Assembly (NCBI RefSeq): GCF_001660705.2
Contig: NZ_LYBV02000041.1
Span: forward strand, 21,020 to 85,019
DNA length: 64,000 bases
Reading direction: 5' to 3'
DNA from: Saccharicrinis aurantiacus
GTDB taxonomy: Bacteria; Bacteroidota; Bacteroidia; Bacteroidales; Marinilabiliaceae
Program-made: the position numbers and the translations under genes
In this document: in pieces, positions 19,601 through 28,632 of the stretch
How positions within the stretch are numbered: the stretch's first letter is position 1
Layout of the letters: each line of letters opens with the position of its first letter
Notes under the pieces: model-generated
What the model was told of the DNA's origin: nothing
Database searches by the model: none
The model's input: the letters and a program-made list of their open reading frames with translations, nothing else

Positions 19601-19709
19601 TACTGGTTATGATCCTGAAATTGGTGGTAACATTAATTCTAAAGGTTTGGATAAAGGAAACTATCCTGTAACAGCAGTATACTCTATAGGAATGAATCTT
19701 AATTTTTAA
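16617..19709 (+). CDS. SusC-type TonB-linked outer membrane transporter
   Basis: A 1030-residue SusC/RagA protein. A signal peptide ends AQAQ near residue 34; a carboxypeptidase-regulatory-like domain follows (VTGVIVSETDNLPIPGVSV to ~115); the TonB-box/plug region has VIAIGYGSQKKKEVTGAV (~117-134) and PLYVVDGVP; the plug ends with AASCAIYGVEGAAGVILITTK. The remainder is a 22-strand barrel ending in NLNF with a terminal Phe, as expected for BAM-dependent outer membrane proteins. It imports oligosaccharides with the SusD partner encoded directly downstream, energised by TonB. Note AASCAIYG where most relatives have ASAAIYG, a Cys substitution. Confidence 0.95.
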   Translation: MKRKRLFNSKKGLGQYLLTTLFVLLFCSIGAQAQELIVTGVIVSETDNLPIPGVSVTKKGTSVGTITNIDGKYSIKAIKGDVLVFRFIGMQQYEATVSDPRLDVTMKSELISLNEVIAIGYGSQKKKEVTGAVAHVSSETISKTVTSDLGAALQGQVAGVNVVASSGAPGAQAEVLIRGISSLSGNTPLYVVDGVPQIGNPGISPSEIESLDILKDAASCAIYGVEGAAGVILITTKQGKEGSLKVSVNASYGIQDIRSSTPVMNSVEDTYFKIIESKNRNPGTNDNDANLSLVKSPKSFQYDTNINDDVFVDNAAVQDYNINISGGSKSITYSVVAGYFGKVGSIVNSDFNRFNTRANTTYKMGKWNIQASLALTTEQKQAAPGGIITQTIKYMPTQAPISPDNSGQIVTIGGDDGKRVGWVTQSLQNTDDTNNTRALANLNVDYEIVKGLNISTRFGYNVFNSYRKRFAPFQDVITIWDDPVTNNEDSYVRNDAIISTGITSESGLRYQAKFGKHKITAQGIFSIKENRREQFYARREGVLDNSISVLNGTSINSEVGSGTDYVNKQIGTLARILYNYKGKYSLNVSGRYDGSSRFAEENRWGFFPSVSAAWNISDEGFWSPLTDFSNGVKLRVSRGTVGNNRIPDYSYSASVTSQNYAFGPEGSNLSQGMTQTSFGNPYASWETSVMYNLGLDMAFFKNKLTFSAEYYHTEKEDMLFPINLPGSTSGVSNAKVTLNVGDMTNTGYEFAIGWRDHVGKLNYGINGTFTTNENKITKMISNNSYELTDDSGLIAGAKETSQITALAEGYEAGAFFVYTTDGIVDTHQKLAEYQKLVPSAQMGDLIYKDNNGDGQIGSADRVYVGSGLPEYEIGCNLSADYKGIDLSIQMYAAIGHEIMNGSKATAFGWGRHKDLLYQYSESNPVTPIPAYMGDAKSASQNYRGYTDLWLEDGSYLRIRNITLGYSFSQKALSKVGISKARFFVNAQNPFTITKYTGYDPEIGGNINSKGLDKGNYPVTAVYSIGMNLNF

Positions 19710-19720
19710 TTATGGTTATT

Positions 19721-21502
19721 ATGAAATTAAATATATATAAGTCTTTAATGGTAGCTCTACTGATGGTTGTAGTATTTACATCTTGTGAAGACTACTTAAC
19801 AGAGGTAGACCCTAACGGTTTAACAACAGATAGTTATTGGCGAAATCTAAAGGATACTGATGCCGGTATTACAGCTACATATTCAACATTATTAAATCAT
19901 TTTATAATTAGTCTAGATGCCGAGGGATGCAGAACAGATGAAGGTTGGCCGGGGTACGGAAGACCAACACCTAATGGTAATGGTAAGTTAGATTGGTATT
20001 ACAACACATATAATAATAGCTCTGAGGAAGTTGGAAAAAAATGGAATGCTTGTTATCAAGGCATATTTAGAGCTAATCAAGTAATTAAAGCGCTTAATAA
20101 TTTAGAGTTAACAGATGCAGAAGAATTGGTAGAAAAAGATCTTCAAATGGCGCAAGCACGCTTTTTAAGAGGTTTATTTCATTTCTATTTGTATTCAGCT
20201 TATAACAAAGGAGAAGTAATTATTGGAAGAAGTGTACCTGATGAGTTAGAAGAGTATTATTCAGGACTATCACCAGCTAAAGAGGTGCGCGATTTTTATT
20301 TAGCAGATTTATATTTTGCTTTTGAAAACTTAAAAGGTGTATCATCAAGTACTACCCATGTGTTAGGAAAAGCCACGGAATCTACAGTAGCTACTATTTT
20401 AGGGAATAGTTATTTATATGAGAATAATTTAGACTCTGCCATGTTCTTTTATAATGAGGTTATGTCTAACAAAAATCTTGAGTTAGTAAGTGGTAATGAT
20501 GTTATTCCTGGAGCAGAGTGTAAGATGTTCTCTATTAAGGGTGAGAATAATAGTGAGTCTATTTTCGAGATTAGTTATAATTTAAATCACGATGTTGAAC
20601 TAAATCGTTGGTCAGAAGTGAGTATGCACAATCGTTGGGCTGAGCAAACTGCCAGCACACGCGGACCAATTACTCCTGCTTGGTTAGTACATACATTCAA
20701 AAATGAGAAATTAGATCCTTTAGACGATCGAAATTACTACGTTGATGAAACCGCTCCTTCAGGACGTACCATGCGTAACGTATCCTTACGTTCTTCTGCT
20801 TCAATTACTTGTGTGGAAGATACAAGGTCGCCATGGTATGGTGGTGTAGAGAGTGTTGCCGAAGCGGCTAATTTCTCATATAATGGATGGGGATTTGGTA
20901 TGTGTAGGAAATATTACGATCCAGCGTTAATAGAAAAAGAGGGGTGGGAGTCTGGCCTAAACGTTTCATTAAATCGTTTATCTGAGGTTTATATTAATAT
21001 GGCAGAGTGCTTACATCGCACAGGCGAAACACAAAAGGCGCTTGATCTTATTAATCAAGTAAGAGCACGATGGGGCCTCGTTTTATTAGGTACTGCAGGT
21101 ACCGATATTGCACATACCTATGATGGAGAAGATTACCTTGCAGATACTGATTTATTGATGAACCACATTATGTATGTTGAAAAACCTTTAGAAACATATT
21201 TAGAAGGGTTCTCTACTCGATGGTTCGATTTACGCCGATGGGGTATTGCAAAAGAACGTTTTGAAGATTTAGCAAGTAGAACCTATTATGGTGTAGATTT
21301 CACTTTTATTAGAATGTCAGATAATAAAGAGGTAACGGAGCAAAGGGTTTCTATTGTTGATGTTGTAGATCCAGGATATACAGGGAAAACAACTGTTATA
21401 GATAATGAGTACGATGTAAAGGCCCTTAATTATAATCCGGCTATACATGATTGGCTTCCGATACCTAATGATGAAACCACATCAAATTCAGAGATTGACT
21501 AA
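19721..21502 (+). CDS. SusD-type surface glycan-binding lipoprotein
   Basis: About 593 residues with a lipoprotein signal (MVVVFTSCEDYL), the N-terminal SusD pattern (LTEVDPNGLTTDSYWRN), TPR-like helices with QMAQARFLRGLFHFYLY (~150-165), and the C-terminal YIEK-like block with EGFSTRWFDLRRWGIAKE followed by NYNPAIHDWLPIP, typical of RagB/SusD. It forms the lid over the SusC barrel on the cell surface. It begins 3-12 bp after the SusC stop (ATG at 19712 or 19721; the second gives the cleaner signal peptide), so the pair is co-transcribed. Confidence 0.93.
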   Translation: MKLNIYKSLMVALLMVVVFTSCEDYLTEVDPNGLTTDSYWRNLKDTDAGITATYSTLLNHFIISLDAEGCRTDEGWPGYGRPTPNGNGKLDWYYNTYNNSSEEVGKKWNACYQGIFRANQVIKALNNLELTDAEELVEKDLQMAQARFLRGLFHFYLYSAYNKGEVIIGRSVPDELEEYYSGLSPAKEVRDFYLADLYFAFENLKGVSSSTTHVLGKATESTVATILGNSYLYENNLDSAMFFYNEVMSNKNLELVSGNDVIPGAECKMFSIKGENNSESIFEISYNLNHDVELNRWSEVSMHNRWAEQTASTRGPITPAWLVHTFKNEKLDPLDDRNYYVDETAPSGRTMRNVSLRSSASITCVEDTRSPWYGGVESVAEAANFSYNGWGFGMCRKYYDPALIEKEGWESGLNVSLNRLSEVYINMAECLHRTGETQKALDLINQVRARWGLVLLGTAGTDIAHTYDGEDYLADTDLLMNHIMYVEKPLETYLEGFSTRWFDLRRWGIAKERFEDLASRTYYGVDFTFIRMSDNKEVTEQRVSIVDVVDPGYTGKTTVIDNEYDVKALNYNPAIHDWLPIPNDETTSNSEID

Positions 21503-21520
21503 GAACTAAATTTAAGAAAA

Positions 21521-23215
21521 ATGAAAAATACATTAAATATAATGGCACTATTTGCACTTCTTTTATTTGCAGGGTGTCAAGATGACGAATATGTAGCTCC
21601 AGATAGTTTATCAGATGTTACATGGTATTCAAGTATTCCGCATGGCGATGATGTTGCTGTTAATCAAGGCTACTTTATATCTTTTATGGATGCCTCGCTA
21701 AATGCAACAAGCCATACGTGGACTATTGAAGAAGGTAATAATTATCTTATTAATGGATTTGATGTGAACGAAAAAGCAGATTCATTGCTACCTTCTTTCA
21801 TCAATGAAGAGGCAGGCTTATCAGTAAGCGACCCTACTATTCATGTGTTATTTAATAACCCAGGTTTAAACACAGTTCGTTTAAAAAACACCTTTTCTGA
21901 GAAAGTTTCTTTCAAAGGGGAGTTTCCCTTAGAAGCTATCAAAGTTGGAGACGAATGGGTAATTGATACTTCTTTTGTAGTAGATGTATATGCTGAGATA
22001 GAACCTTCGTTTTTAGTTAAAAAGGAAAATGAAGATGGTGTTGAGGAAGTACTATATACCTTTAATTCGGGAGATGAAATACCGGCTGATTCTTCTTTAT
22101 GGAAGAAAATTACAATAGAATCTGGCGAGAAGCTAACTTTTGTTGACATTACCGAAGTTGGTCGTCCAACTGATAGATGGTGGTATTTAGAAGGAGCCTC
22201 ATATGAAGATGGTACTTCAGGAGGCGACTCAACTCGCACAGCTTCATATTACAATATGGGTTTGTATAGTGGGCAGCTTAAAGGTATCCGTAAAGGAGAC
22301 TTTCCATCGGCGGAAACAGAAATTCAGATGCCTTTATTTATTGAAACCACGCAATCATCCAAACTTTTAGAAGCAGTAAATTCTCCTAAAGTACAAGAGG
22401 ATGAAACAATCGCCATAACTATCTCAGGAGCATTAGTTCCGTTTACCGATCAAGAGGATTTCTTTACGGTAATAGTAAATAATGCCGATGCTTGGGTCGT
22501 TGATAAACAAGTTGAAGTGATTGCTGCAGCAAGAGGTGCAGTAAAAAATGAAATTAGTTTAACCCTTGGTGAGGCTATTTATAATACAGATATAGTAACC
22601 GTTGCTTATAATAATACAGGTAGTACTATTCTTTCTGGAGATGATCGTCAGTTAGAATCGTTCGCAGCTATTGAAGCAAGCAATTACTATGCAGGTAATT
22701 ACTTAAATGCGAACTGGGCAGGTTATGAGGATTACAATTCCAACTGGAAATCGGCATTCTGTGTAGGTTATTGGGTAGGAAATGGTAATGGAAGTGAAGC
22801 AGACCCAATTTTTGGACGTAATACAGAAAGACCTTTTTCAGGTGCGGCAAGTATGAAATATACAGCTAGAGATGGGGTTAAGGCTGTGTCTCTTGCTGGC
22901 GAAGATTTTGCCGGACAATTAACAGAGGCTGGTTTGTACCGTGTATCTTTTAAATTATTTATAGATACCAATACAACCATGAGTACTATTAGAGCTGTAA
23001 TACAAAAACCATGGACGCTTTTAATGTGGGATTTCTCAGACCAACCAAAAGGTGAATGGGTTACAATGAGTCAGGATGTAATGTTTGATGAAGTACCTTC
23101 TGGTAAATTAAATATTCAGGTTAAAACTACTGATGGAAATAATGGAAGTGCTACAGGTGATCAAATTTTCTATTTGGATGATATAAGTTTTGTACCTCTG
23201 CAAACTCGTCCGTAA
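21521..23215 (+). CDS. Surface glycan-binding lipoprotein (SusE/F-position) with C-terminal CBM-like module
   Basis: A 564-residue lipoprotein (ALLLFAGCQDDEY) in the position usually held by SusE/SusF-like glycan binders. An Ig/PKD-like N-terminal domain (ATSHTWTIEEGNN) is followed by middle beta domains. The C-terminal ~130 residues form a jelly-roll-like module (YRVSFKLFID ... KGEWVTMSQDV ... QIFYLDDISFVPL). This last module is visibly related to the two modules of the secreted protein at 31685-32812, which share KGEWVELKQE and GTFYIDDIVF. I infer a role in holding the polysaccharide on the surface for SusCD. No enzyme motif is seen. Confidence 0.75.
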   Translation: MKNTLNIMALFALLLFAGCQDDEYVAPDSLSDVTWYSSIPHGDDVAVNQGYFISFMDASLNATSHTWTIEEGNNYLINGFDVNEKADSLLPSFINEEAGLSVSDPTIHVLFNNPGLNTVRLKNTFSEKVSFKGEFPLEAIKVGDEWVIDTSFVVDVYAEIEPSFLVKKENEDGVEEVLYTFNSGDEIPADSSLWKKITIESGEKLTFVDITEVGRPTDRWWYLEGASYEDGTSGGDSTRTASYYNMGLYSGQLKGIRKGDFPSAETEIQMPLFIETTQSSKLLEAVNSPKVQEDETIAITISGALVPFTDQEDFFTVIVNNADAWVVDKQVEVIAAARGAVKNEISLTLGEAIYNTDIVTVAYNNTGSTILSGDDRQLESFAAIEASNYYAGNYLNANWAGYEDYNSNWKSAFCVGYWVGNGNGSEADPIFGRNTERPFSGAASMKYTARDGVKAVSLAGEDFAGQLTEAGLYRVSFKLFIDTNTTMSTIRAVIQKPWTLLMWDFSDQPKGEWVTMSQDVMFDEVPSGKLNIQVKTTDGNNGSATGDQIFYLDDISFVPLQTRP

Positions 23216-23234
23216 TATATAATTATGTGAGAAA

Positions 23235-23258
23235 GCCTCTGTTTATTCACGCAGAGGC
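23235..23258 (+). terminator. Stem-loop after the surface lipoprotein gene
   Basis: GCCTCTG and CAGAGGC form a 7-bp stem around a 10-nt loop, 20 bp after the stop. No T tract follows, so it may be a processing or attenuating hairpin and not a full terminator. Confidence 0.4.
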
Positions 23259-23441
23259 GAACTAATTAATATTAAAGAAATATATGAAGCTTGTATAGGT
23301 AGCAAAAATAACTAAACTCCTCTATTTAGGAATTATAGGCATTACCTATCAAGGGTCATTAGTATTTAAAGTATGAAACAAACATGCTAATTTGATTATC
23401 TAAATCGGCAAACGAGAAGGTGATTAAATTGATTTTGCAAG

Positions 23442-23461
23442 CCTGTCTGCTGACAGACAGG
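23442..23461. repeat. Short palindromic hairpin in the leader of the small lipoprotein gene
   Basis: CCTGTCTG-CTGA-CAGACAGG is a perfect 8-bp stem. Hairpins of this kind are dispersed between genes in many Bacteroidota. It sits 33 bp before the ATG at 23495. Confidence 0.5.
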
Positions 23462-23494
23462 TTTCATATTAACATTGAAAATAAATTTAAACAG

Positions 23495-24061
23495 ATGAAA
23501 AATAATATATTATTTACAGCAGTGTTTACTCTGATGCTTGTTTTTGTAAGTTGTGAGGAAGAAACTTGGCTACAGCCAGATATTAAATTGGTACCTATAT
23601 ATAGTTTAACAGAAATAGAAGGGGGGACACCTTTCTCTATGGAAGTTTATAGAGAGCAGCCTTTATTGATTGAAAATAGTACAACAGCTGAATTACCGAA
23701 GCTAACGAATTATGAAACTAATCTTTATAGTGATACAACAAATCAACAAAGTTATGGAATTAACTTCTCGGTAGATATTGAAAATGTTTATACCGAAACA
23801 GATATTCTAACAGACTCTGTTAAACATGAAGATGTTACTGTTGTTGAAATACATAAAGACTACACTATTCTAGGAGATGTAGAAACGAGTGTAGGAACGC
23901 TCAAAATAGAGTCGACAGAAGTATCTACTTTAACCACTATCGTGTACCAGTTACAAGCTAACGGAGATTGGGTATTTACAGAAAACCCTCCTGTTGTAGA
24001 GGAAAGCTCTTCTGTTTTTGAAGGAAGTGCTGTTATTACAGCAGAAGAACGTTATAACTAA
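23495..24061 (+). CDS. Small lipoprotein of the polysaccharide locus, unknown function
   Basis: A 188-residue protein starting at ATG 23495. An in-frame upstream extension crosses the hairpin and is unlikely to be translated; the ATG gives an ideal lipoprotein signal, LMLVFVSCEEETW. The mature part is acidic, rich in Thr, Val and Glu and without cysteines after the lipid anchor, predicted all-beta. No family recognised. It follows the SusD operon on the same strand and ends at a strong terminator, so it is probably a further accessory surface protein of this locus. Confidence 0.7.
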   Translation: MKNNILFTAVFTLMLVFVSCEEETWLQPDIKLVPIYSLTEIEGGTPFSMEVYREQPLLIENSTTAELPKLTNYETNLYSDTTNQQSYGINFSVDIENVYTETDILTDSVKHEDVTVVEIHKDYTILGDVETSVGTLKIESTEVSTLTTIVYQLQANGDWVFTENPPVVEESSSVFEGSAVITAEERYN

Positions 24062-24086
24062 AAAGTTTTCTTTTATCATATCAAAG

Positions 24087-24114
24087 AGGCTGTCTCAATT
24101 GAGATGGCCTTTTT
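24087..24114 (+). terminator. Intrinsic terminator ending the SusCD operon
   Basis: GGCTGTCTC-AATT-GAGATGGCC pairs fully (with two G-T wobbles) and is followed by TTTTT. Confidence 0.8.
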
Positions 24115-24318
24115 AGTTTTTCATTAAACCTATATTTAATCAAAGCTGAAAATTGAGAACCTATTTGAAAACCTGTATGATTTTCGATTTATATTTCGGG
24201 TTTAACCCGGATTCAAAAGATAATAATTAATATTACCCAAATATGGGCTATTGAGAAATCGTATCCCAATAGTATAACTAAACCCCTTGGTTACACAATT
24301 AATGAGATAGTGTCAATA
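24115..24318. other. Convergent intergenic region
   Basis: It separates the plus-strand SusCD operon from the minus-strand enzyme genes. No gene seen. A phrase TATATTTCGGGTTTAACCC resembles part of the dispersed repeat at 14085, perhaps a third, eroded copy. Confidence 0.3.
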
Positions 24319-24354
24319 CAAAAAGAGGATGCCCAATCTACATTGAACACCCTC
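24319..24354 (-). terminator. Intrinsic terminator of the 1235-residue enzyme gene
   Basis: On the minus strand GAGGGTGTTCAA/TTGGGCATCCTC forms a 12-bp stem with wobbles around a 6-nt loop, followed by TTTTTG. Confidence 0.7.
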
Positions 24355-24437
24355 TATATTAATTAATCTGGATTCTATTTCCTAACTCAAACTCAGTTTA
24401 ATAAACTGAAAATCTACTTGGTCAAAGTAGCAATTCC

Positions 24438-27400
24438 TTAGTTTTTATAAACCTTACGTGTAATTGTTGTATTTCCATTAATTATTTTAACAAAATATAA
24501 ACCGCTTTTGTAGTTCGATACATTTAACATAGAGTGCGATTTAACTAAGCTACGACTTAAAACTATTGTTCCGAGATTGTTAATGATAAATAGTTTGGCA
24601 TCACTTTCTATTTTGGCATCCAAATCAATATGTAACATTTCATTTACCGGATTTGGATATATTTTTAACTGCTTAGCGGTTGAAGTTAATGGGGCGTCAA
24701 TTTCAGCGTTTTTCAGATGATTCTCAGAAATTGTAAAATCTTTATTTATCTGATGGATTTGCATATTAGAGCCTTTAGCTGTTATGCGTACACGACAGTA
24801 ATACTCACCCGTTTCATCCGGAATTGTAAGGTTTACATTTATTTCATCCTGCCCGGCATTTACGGGAATATTTTTTTGCTTTAATAAAGCCCATGGACCT
24901 CTTTTTATAAGTGCAACATTTATCTCTCTATCCTCACTAGCAGAATAGTTAATGTTTATGCTAGCCTCCTCACCAAGCGACACTTCATCTGGCGTAACAA
25001 CAGATATTATTTCATCGGTAAAAGAATTGCTTATAACAACAGGTTTTGTGGTATTACCTCCAATTTTCTCTTCCCATGTTTCTCCTTCAGGCATCATGTA
25101 GGCTAACCATCGGTAGGTATCGTTAACCGAAGGATTATTTTTAGGTGTAATGCTAACTGTTAATGTACCATTATTAGTTTTAGAGACAGTTGTTGTTTTG
25201 CCTCCATGCATTGTTCCTTTGGTAGTGTTTTGTAAGCCAATATAAATATCTCTGCTAGCAGACGTTTCGTATTGAACTGTCACATTTACTTCATCGGTAG
25301 TATTAATACCTGATGGTGCACTCATTGACTTAATTTCATCGACAGCAGATATGTCACCAAGCGGGCTATCTAGTTCGATATCAATAAAACGGAATAAACC
25401 GCACTTAATATCCACGTCAATAGATGAAGAATTACTGACGCTATAGCTTGTTCCATCTAAAATATCAGTCATTTTTATAGGATTAACCGTATGAAAAGTA
25501 ACAGTAGCCGTTTTGTCACTTGGGTTGATGTAACCGCCATCAATAATGGTTAAGCGCAAATGTGTTGGTGATGTTTGAGAAACTACCCATGCCACTTCTC
25601 CCGAAACTGTTAATGGAAGTTTTTTAGCCCTTTCCTCAATATCGTTCTTTATGGTTTGATAATACTCCTTAGCAGTATAGGTTGTATTTCCATCAGAAGA
25701 GTAATAATTGTGTCCATCCGTAATATACTCCTTGGTAATGTTTTTGTATAGCGGATGTAAATGATCTGTTAAAGAACCCCGAGGAGCCGTTTTATCGGCA
25801 TACTTTCCTTCTTGAGGAGGGGTAATTAATACCATTCCATTTTTATAAGGAGGCAAGAAGTTTAAACGACGGTCTTTTACGCCGGATGCATAACTAGAGA
25901 AATCCCAATCGGATACTTGTGCTCCTGACCATCCTCCTGTTAAACGACCAAATACGTAGGCATCATTTCCTGTTAATTCAACATCGTCTCGAACTGTCCA
26001 ACTACCATCATTAGCTTCGCGTAAAAATTTTTCATCAGGTGTTATCATACTCAGGTGCACCGGCGAAAGACTAACAATTTCAGAACGTTTGGGTACATAA
26101 AGGGCTCCCTTTGCAATCAATTCATATAGGAAACTCATATAGTCCGAATCTACTTCGAAATTATGAGGGTATCGGGCACCACATGCAATGTTATAAATAC
26201 AATAACGTAAAAAGTGGTTGGGTAACATTTGATGACTATAGCTACGTGACCTCATAAAGTTAGTATTGTCGCGTGCAGCTCTGCAGCCCCAATCATCTAC
26301 TACGCCGCTTGCCCACATTCCCATTCTACCTGCAATGGTTTGATCCATCGACATATCTTCTGTTTCTTCCATGGCAGCAACAAAAACATCTGAGAATTCA
26401 CCCGTTAAAAAGTGAGACCAGTGCGGAGTATAAGGTGTAGAAAACCAAAAGGCATGTTTGCTACGAATGTAAATATTCGCATTTTTACCCTGTGAATATT
26501 CTGCCAATGGATAAAACAAATTATCCATTGCAAATTCAAACTCTTCCACATCAGCATCTAACTCAGGATAAATGATAACCGTTTTTTTACCGTTGGCACC
26601 ATCAATCACTTTTTTGGTGGTTTCAGGGTTGTAAAAGTATACATCCCTTCCGTGGCCTCCACGAAAAGTGATGCCCGGCTCATTATCATATTCAGGAATT
26701 AACGCGCTTAATACTTCTTGTTGAGTTAAGTCATATATTTTTCGTTGATCACGTCCTTCTTCAAAATGAGTATTGTTTAGTACCGAACGATCCCAATCTT
26801 CAACATTTTTTGAGAAAACGTGATTTAGAAACTCAGGACTGGAATAATTATTTTTAATATTAGAAATAATATCGCTAGCCCCAACTGGTGTATCCATAAT
26901 ATAAACTTTTAACGGATCTCTTTCCCAAGATGGTTTCTCATAACTTTTAAGCGCATTTCTTGATATTTGGGTGTTTGCAAGAATGTTGGTTATGTTTCCA
27001 GGAGGGGTTAATGCAGCATATTCCTGTTTCCAACTTGCATTATCTAAATCGATGATATGAATACAGCTTCCACCACTTTGCGAGCTTCCTAAAACAATTT
27101 TATTACTAGAAGGGTCTTTCCACATAGAGTTGAAAGAGTACTTACCAGTTAAGACTTCTAGTTTACTAACATCAAGAGATTCGGGTATCAATCCTATTTG
27201 ATTTCCTGTTAATATAAAGTAATAGGTTTCATTATTTACTTTTATAACATCGGGTTGAATAACTCTATAACCAAATGCAAGGTTCATTTCTTGTCCTGCA
27301 TAAAAAGTTGTAATAGTACCTGTAGTAACATCTAATATGCTCATATTTGGGTTTTGATTAGCGTTTGCAGCGCCAAGTAATAGCTCATAATTGCCATCTT

Positions 27401-28145
27401 CATCAATATCTCTTACCCGCATTTCTGCAATACGACCATTTTCATGTGGCGTATTTATCTTTTTAAAAAAGGTGTCTTCTAAAGGTTTAAATAAATACAA
27501 GTCAGTTGAAGGTTCGCCATGACTGATAACAGCATTTACAGCTAATACATCTGAGCCATCAGCTTGCGGTATGGCACGTAAAAAATTTATGGTATGAACA
27601 TTGTGAAGTATATGTCCATCATCAAACTTTGGATTAAACCATATGGTAGAATAGCTAGACGAGGGCATTGTTTTTAATAGTTCTCCGGTAGCCGATAGAT
27701 AATAGAAATTCATATCGCCACCACCACAAGCAATATAGGGTGTGCCTTGAGTATCTTTAACAACACAAACTGAAATCATAGGAAATTCATTTGGCTGAAA
27801 CTGCCATAGAATCTCACCTCCACTGCTTAGGCAATATGTTGTTCCGCTGGCGCTGGCGACAAGTATTTCTTCATTACCATTGTCGGTAATATCACTCACG
27901 CATATATCGTGATTCATAATACCGTTTCCAATATTGGTTTCCCAAATTGTTACGCCGTTAAAGTTCATGGCTATCAGTGTTCCGTCGTAAGCACTTCCAA
28001 TAATGTAGGAGTAGTTCTTCGTTTTTGCCGTTTTAATTTTTCTAATGGTGTGTTCCGTGTCATAGCTTTTTATGGCTTGTGAAATTAATTGTTTCTGAAT
28101 AGTAAAAAACATCAGAAACATGATTAGAAATGTAGATTTTTTCAT
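24438..28145 (-). CDS. Putative lambda-carrageenase-like (GH150-type) secreted enzyme with T9SS tail
   Basis: A 1235-residue secreted protein. A signal peptide (ends LISQ, ~23) leads into a ~370-residue PQQ/FG-GAP-like beta-propeller (GSAYDGTLIAMNFNG, GNEEILVASASGTTYCL). A large catalytic-like region follows (~420-920, motifs FRGGHGRDVYFYNPETT, YPELDAD, MGMWASGVVDDWGCRA). Then come two Ig-like modules (~930-1140) and a type IX secretion C-terminal domain (LKIYPNPVNEMLHIDL ... GLYFVKI). Propeller plus large unique region and overall size fit the known lambda-carrageenase (GH150) architecture, which I recall from the family and have not aligned. The GH110 and SusCD genes nearby support a sulfated-galactan substrate. 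It is a paralogue of the next minus-strand gene. Confidence 0.55.
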   Translation of the reverse strand: MKKSTFLIMFLMFFTIQKQLISQAIKSYDTEHTIRKIKTAKTKNYSYIIGSAYDGTLIAMNFNGVTIWETNIGNGIMNHDICVSDITDNGNEEILVASASGTTYCLSSGGEILWQFQPNEFPMISVCVVKDTQGTPYIACGGGDMNFYYLSATGELLKTMPSSSYSTIWFNPKFDDGHILHNVHTINFLRAIPQADGSDVLAVNAVISHGEPSTDLYLFKPLEDTFFKKINTPHENGRIAEMRVRDIDEDGNYELLLGAANANQNPNMSILDVTTGTITTFYAGQEMNLAFGYRVIQPDVIKVNNETYYFILTGNQIGLIPESLDVSKLEVLTGKYSFNSMWKDPSSNKIVLGSSQSGGSCIHIIDLDNASWKQEYAALTPPGNITNILANTQISRNALKSYEKPSWERDPLKVYIMDTPVGASDIISNIKNNYSSPEFLNHVFSKNVEDWDRSVLNNTHFEEGRDQRKIYDLTQQEVLSALIPEYDNEPGITFRGGHGRDVYFYNPETTKKVIDGANGKKTVIIYPELDADVEEFEFAMDNLFYPLAEYSQGKNANIYIRSKHAFWFSTPYTPHWSHFLTGEFSDVFVAAMEETEDMSMDQTIAGRMGMWASGVVDDWGCRAARDNTNFMRSRSYSHQMLPNHFLRYCIYNIACGARYPHNFEVDSDYMSFLYELIAKGALYVPKRSEIVSLSPVHLSMITPDEKFLREANDGSWTVRDDVELTGNDAYVFGRLTGGWSGAQVSDWDFSSYASGVKDRRLNFLPPYKNGMVLITPPQEGKYADKTAPRGSLTDHLHPLYKNITKEYITDGHNYYSSDGNTTYTAKEYYQTIKNDIEERAKKLPLTVSGEVAWVVSQTSPTHLRLTIIDGGYINPSDKTATVTFHTVNPIKMTDILDGTSYSVSNSSSIDVDIKCGLFRFIDIELDSPLGDISAVDEIKSMSAPSGINTTDEVNVTVQYETSASRDIYIGLQNTTKGTMHGGKTTTVSKTNNGTLTVSITPKNNPSVNDTYRWLAYMMPEGETWEEKIGGNTTKPVVISNSFTDEIISVVTPDEVSLGEEASININYSASEDREINVALIKRGPWALLKQKNIPVNAGQDEINVNLTIPDETGEYYCRVRITAKGSNMQIHQINKDFTISENHLKNAEIDAPLTSTAKQLKIYPNPVNEMLHIDLDAKIESDAKLFIINNLGTIVLSRSLVKSHSMLNVSNYKSGLYFVKIINGNTTITRKVYKN

Positions 28146-28556
28146 AATTAATGTAGATTAAATAATAACTGAAAATTGTATATTTTATATAAAAAAGAGG
28201 ATGTTATATTTTATAATAGAGGCAGTTTTTAGGTTTAAGGACTATTCTTTTTCGTACCAAGTACATAGGTCGACTCATCAAGCTTTTTAATAATGGAATT
28301 GATATTCGAGCAATAAGAGGGTATTGTTTTATTAAAACAATAGGGAAGGGAAACAGCTTGCTTGGGATTCTGGCTGTTTTAACCTGAAATATGCATTAGA
28401 AGTTCTATTGCGCATTAAAACTGCTTCAAAACAGGACGTTTCATTTACTTATCTGAACTCACCATAGCGATGCTATGCCTCGTATCAATAAGTGCCTGTT
28501 TTCTTGCGCATTTAATGCTCATGACGAAATCCTAACGCATAATTCATGTTTAATTT
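28146..28556. other. Intergenic gap with inverted repeat copy
   Basis: No supportable gene. It contains the second, inverted copy of the dispersed repeat (28380-28480). Confidence 0.4.
28380..28480 (-). repeat. Dispersed intergenic repeat, copy 2 (inverted)
   Basis: Its reverse complement aligns with 14085-14190: CATAGCATCGCTATGG, CTGTTTTGAAGCAG and CTAATGCATATTTCAGG correspond in order and spacing. Confidence 0.55.
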
Positions 28557-28588
28557 ATTACCCCAAACCATTTCTAGTTTGGGGTAAT
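28557..28588 (-). terminator. Hairpin downstream of the 977-residue enzyme gene
   Basis: A perfect 12-bp stem ATTACCCCAAAC/GTTTGGGGTAAT with an 8-nt loop lies 45 bp after the minus-strand stop; the following sequence (AAATTAAA) is AT-rich without a long T run. Confidence 0.6.
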
Positions 28589-28632
28589 GATTATCTCAGA
28601 ATTTTCTATTACAGGAAAGTAATAAGTGATAG

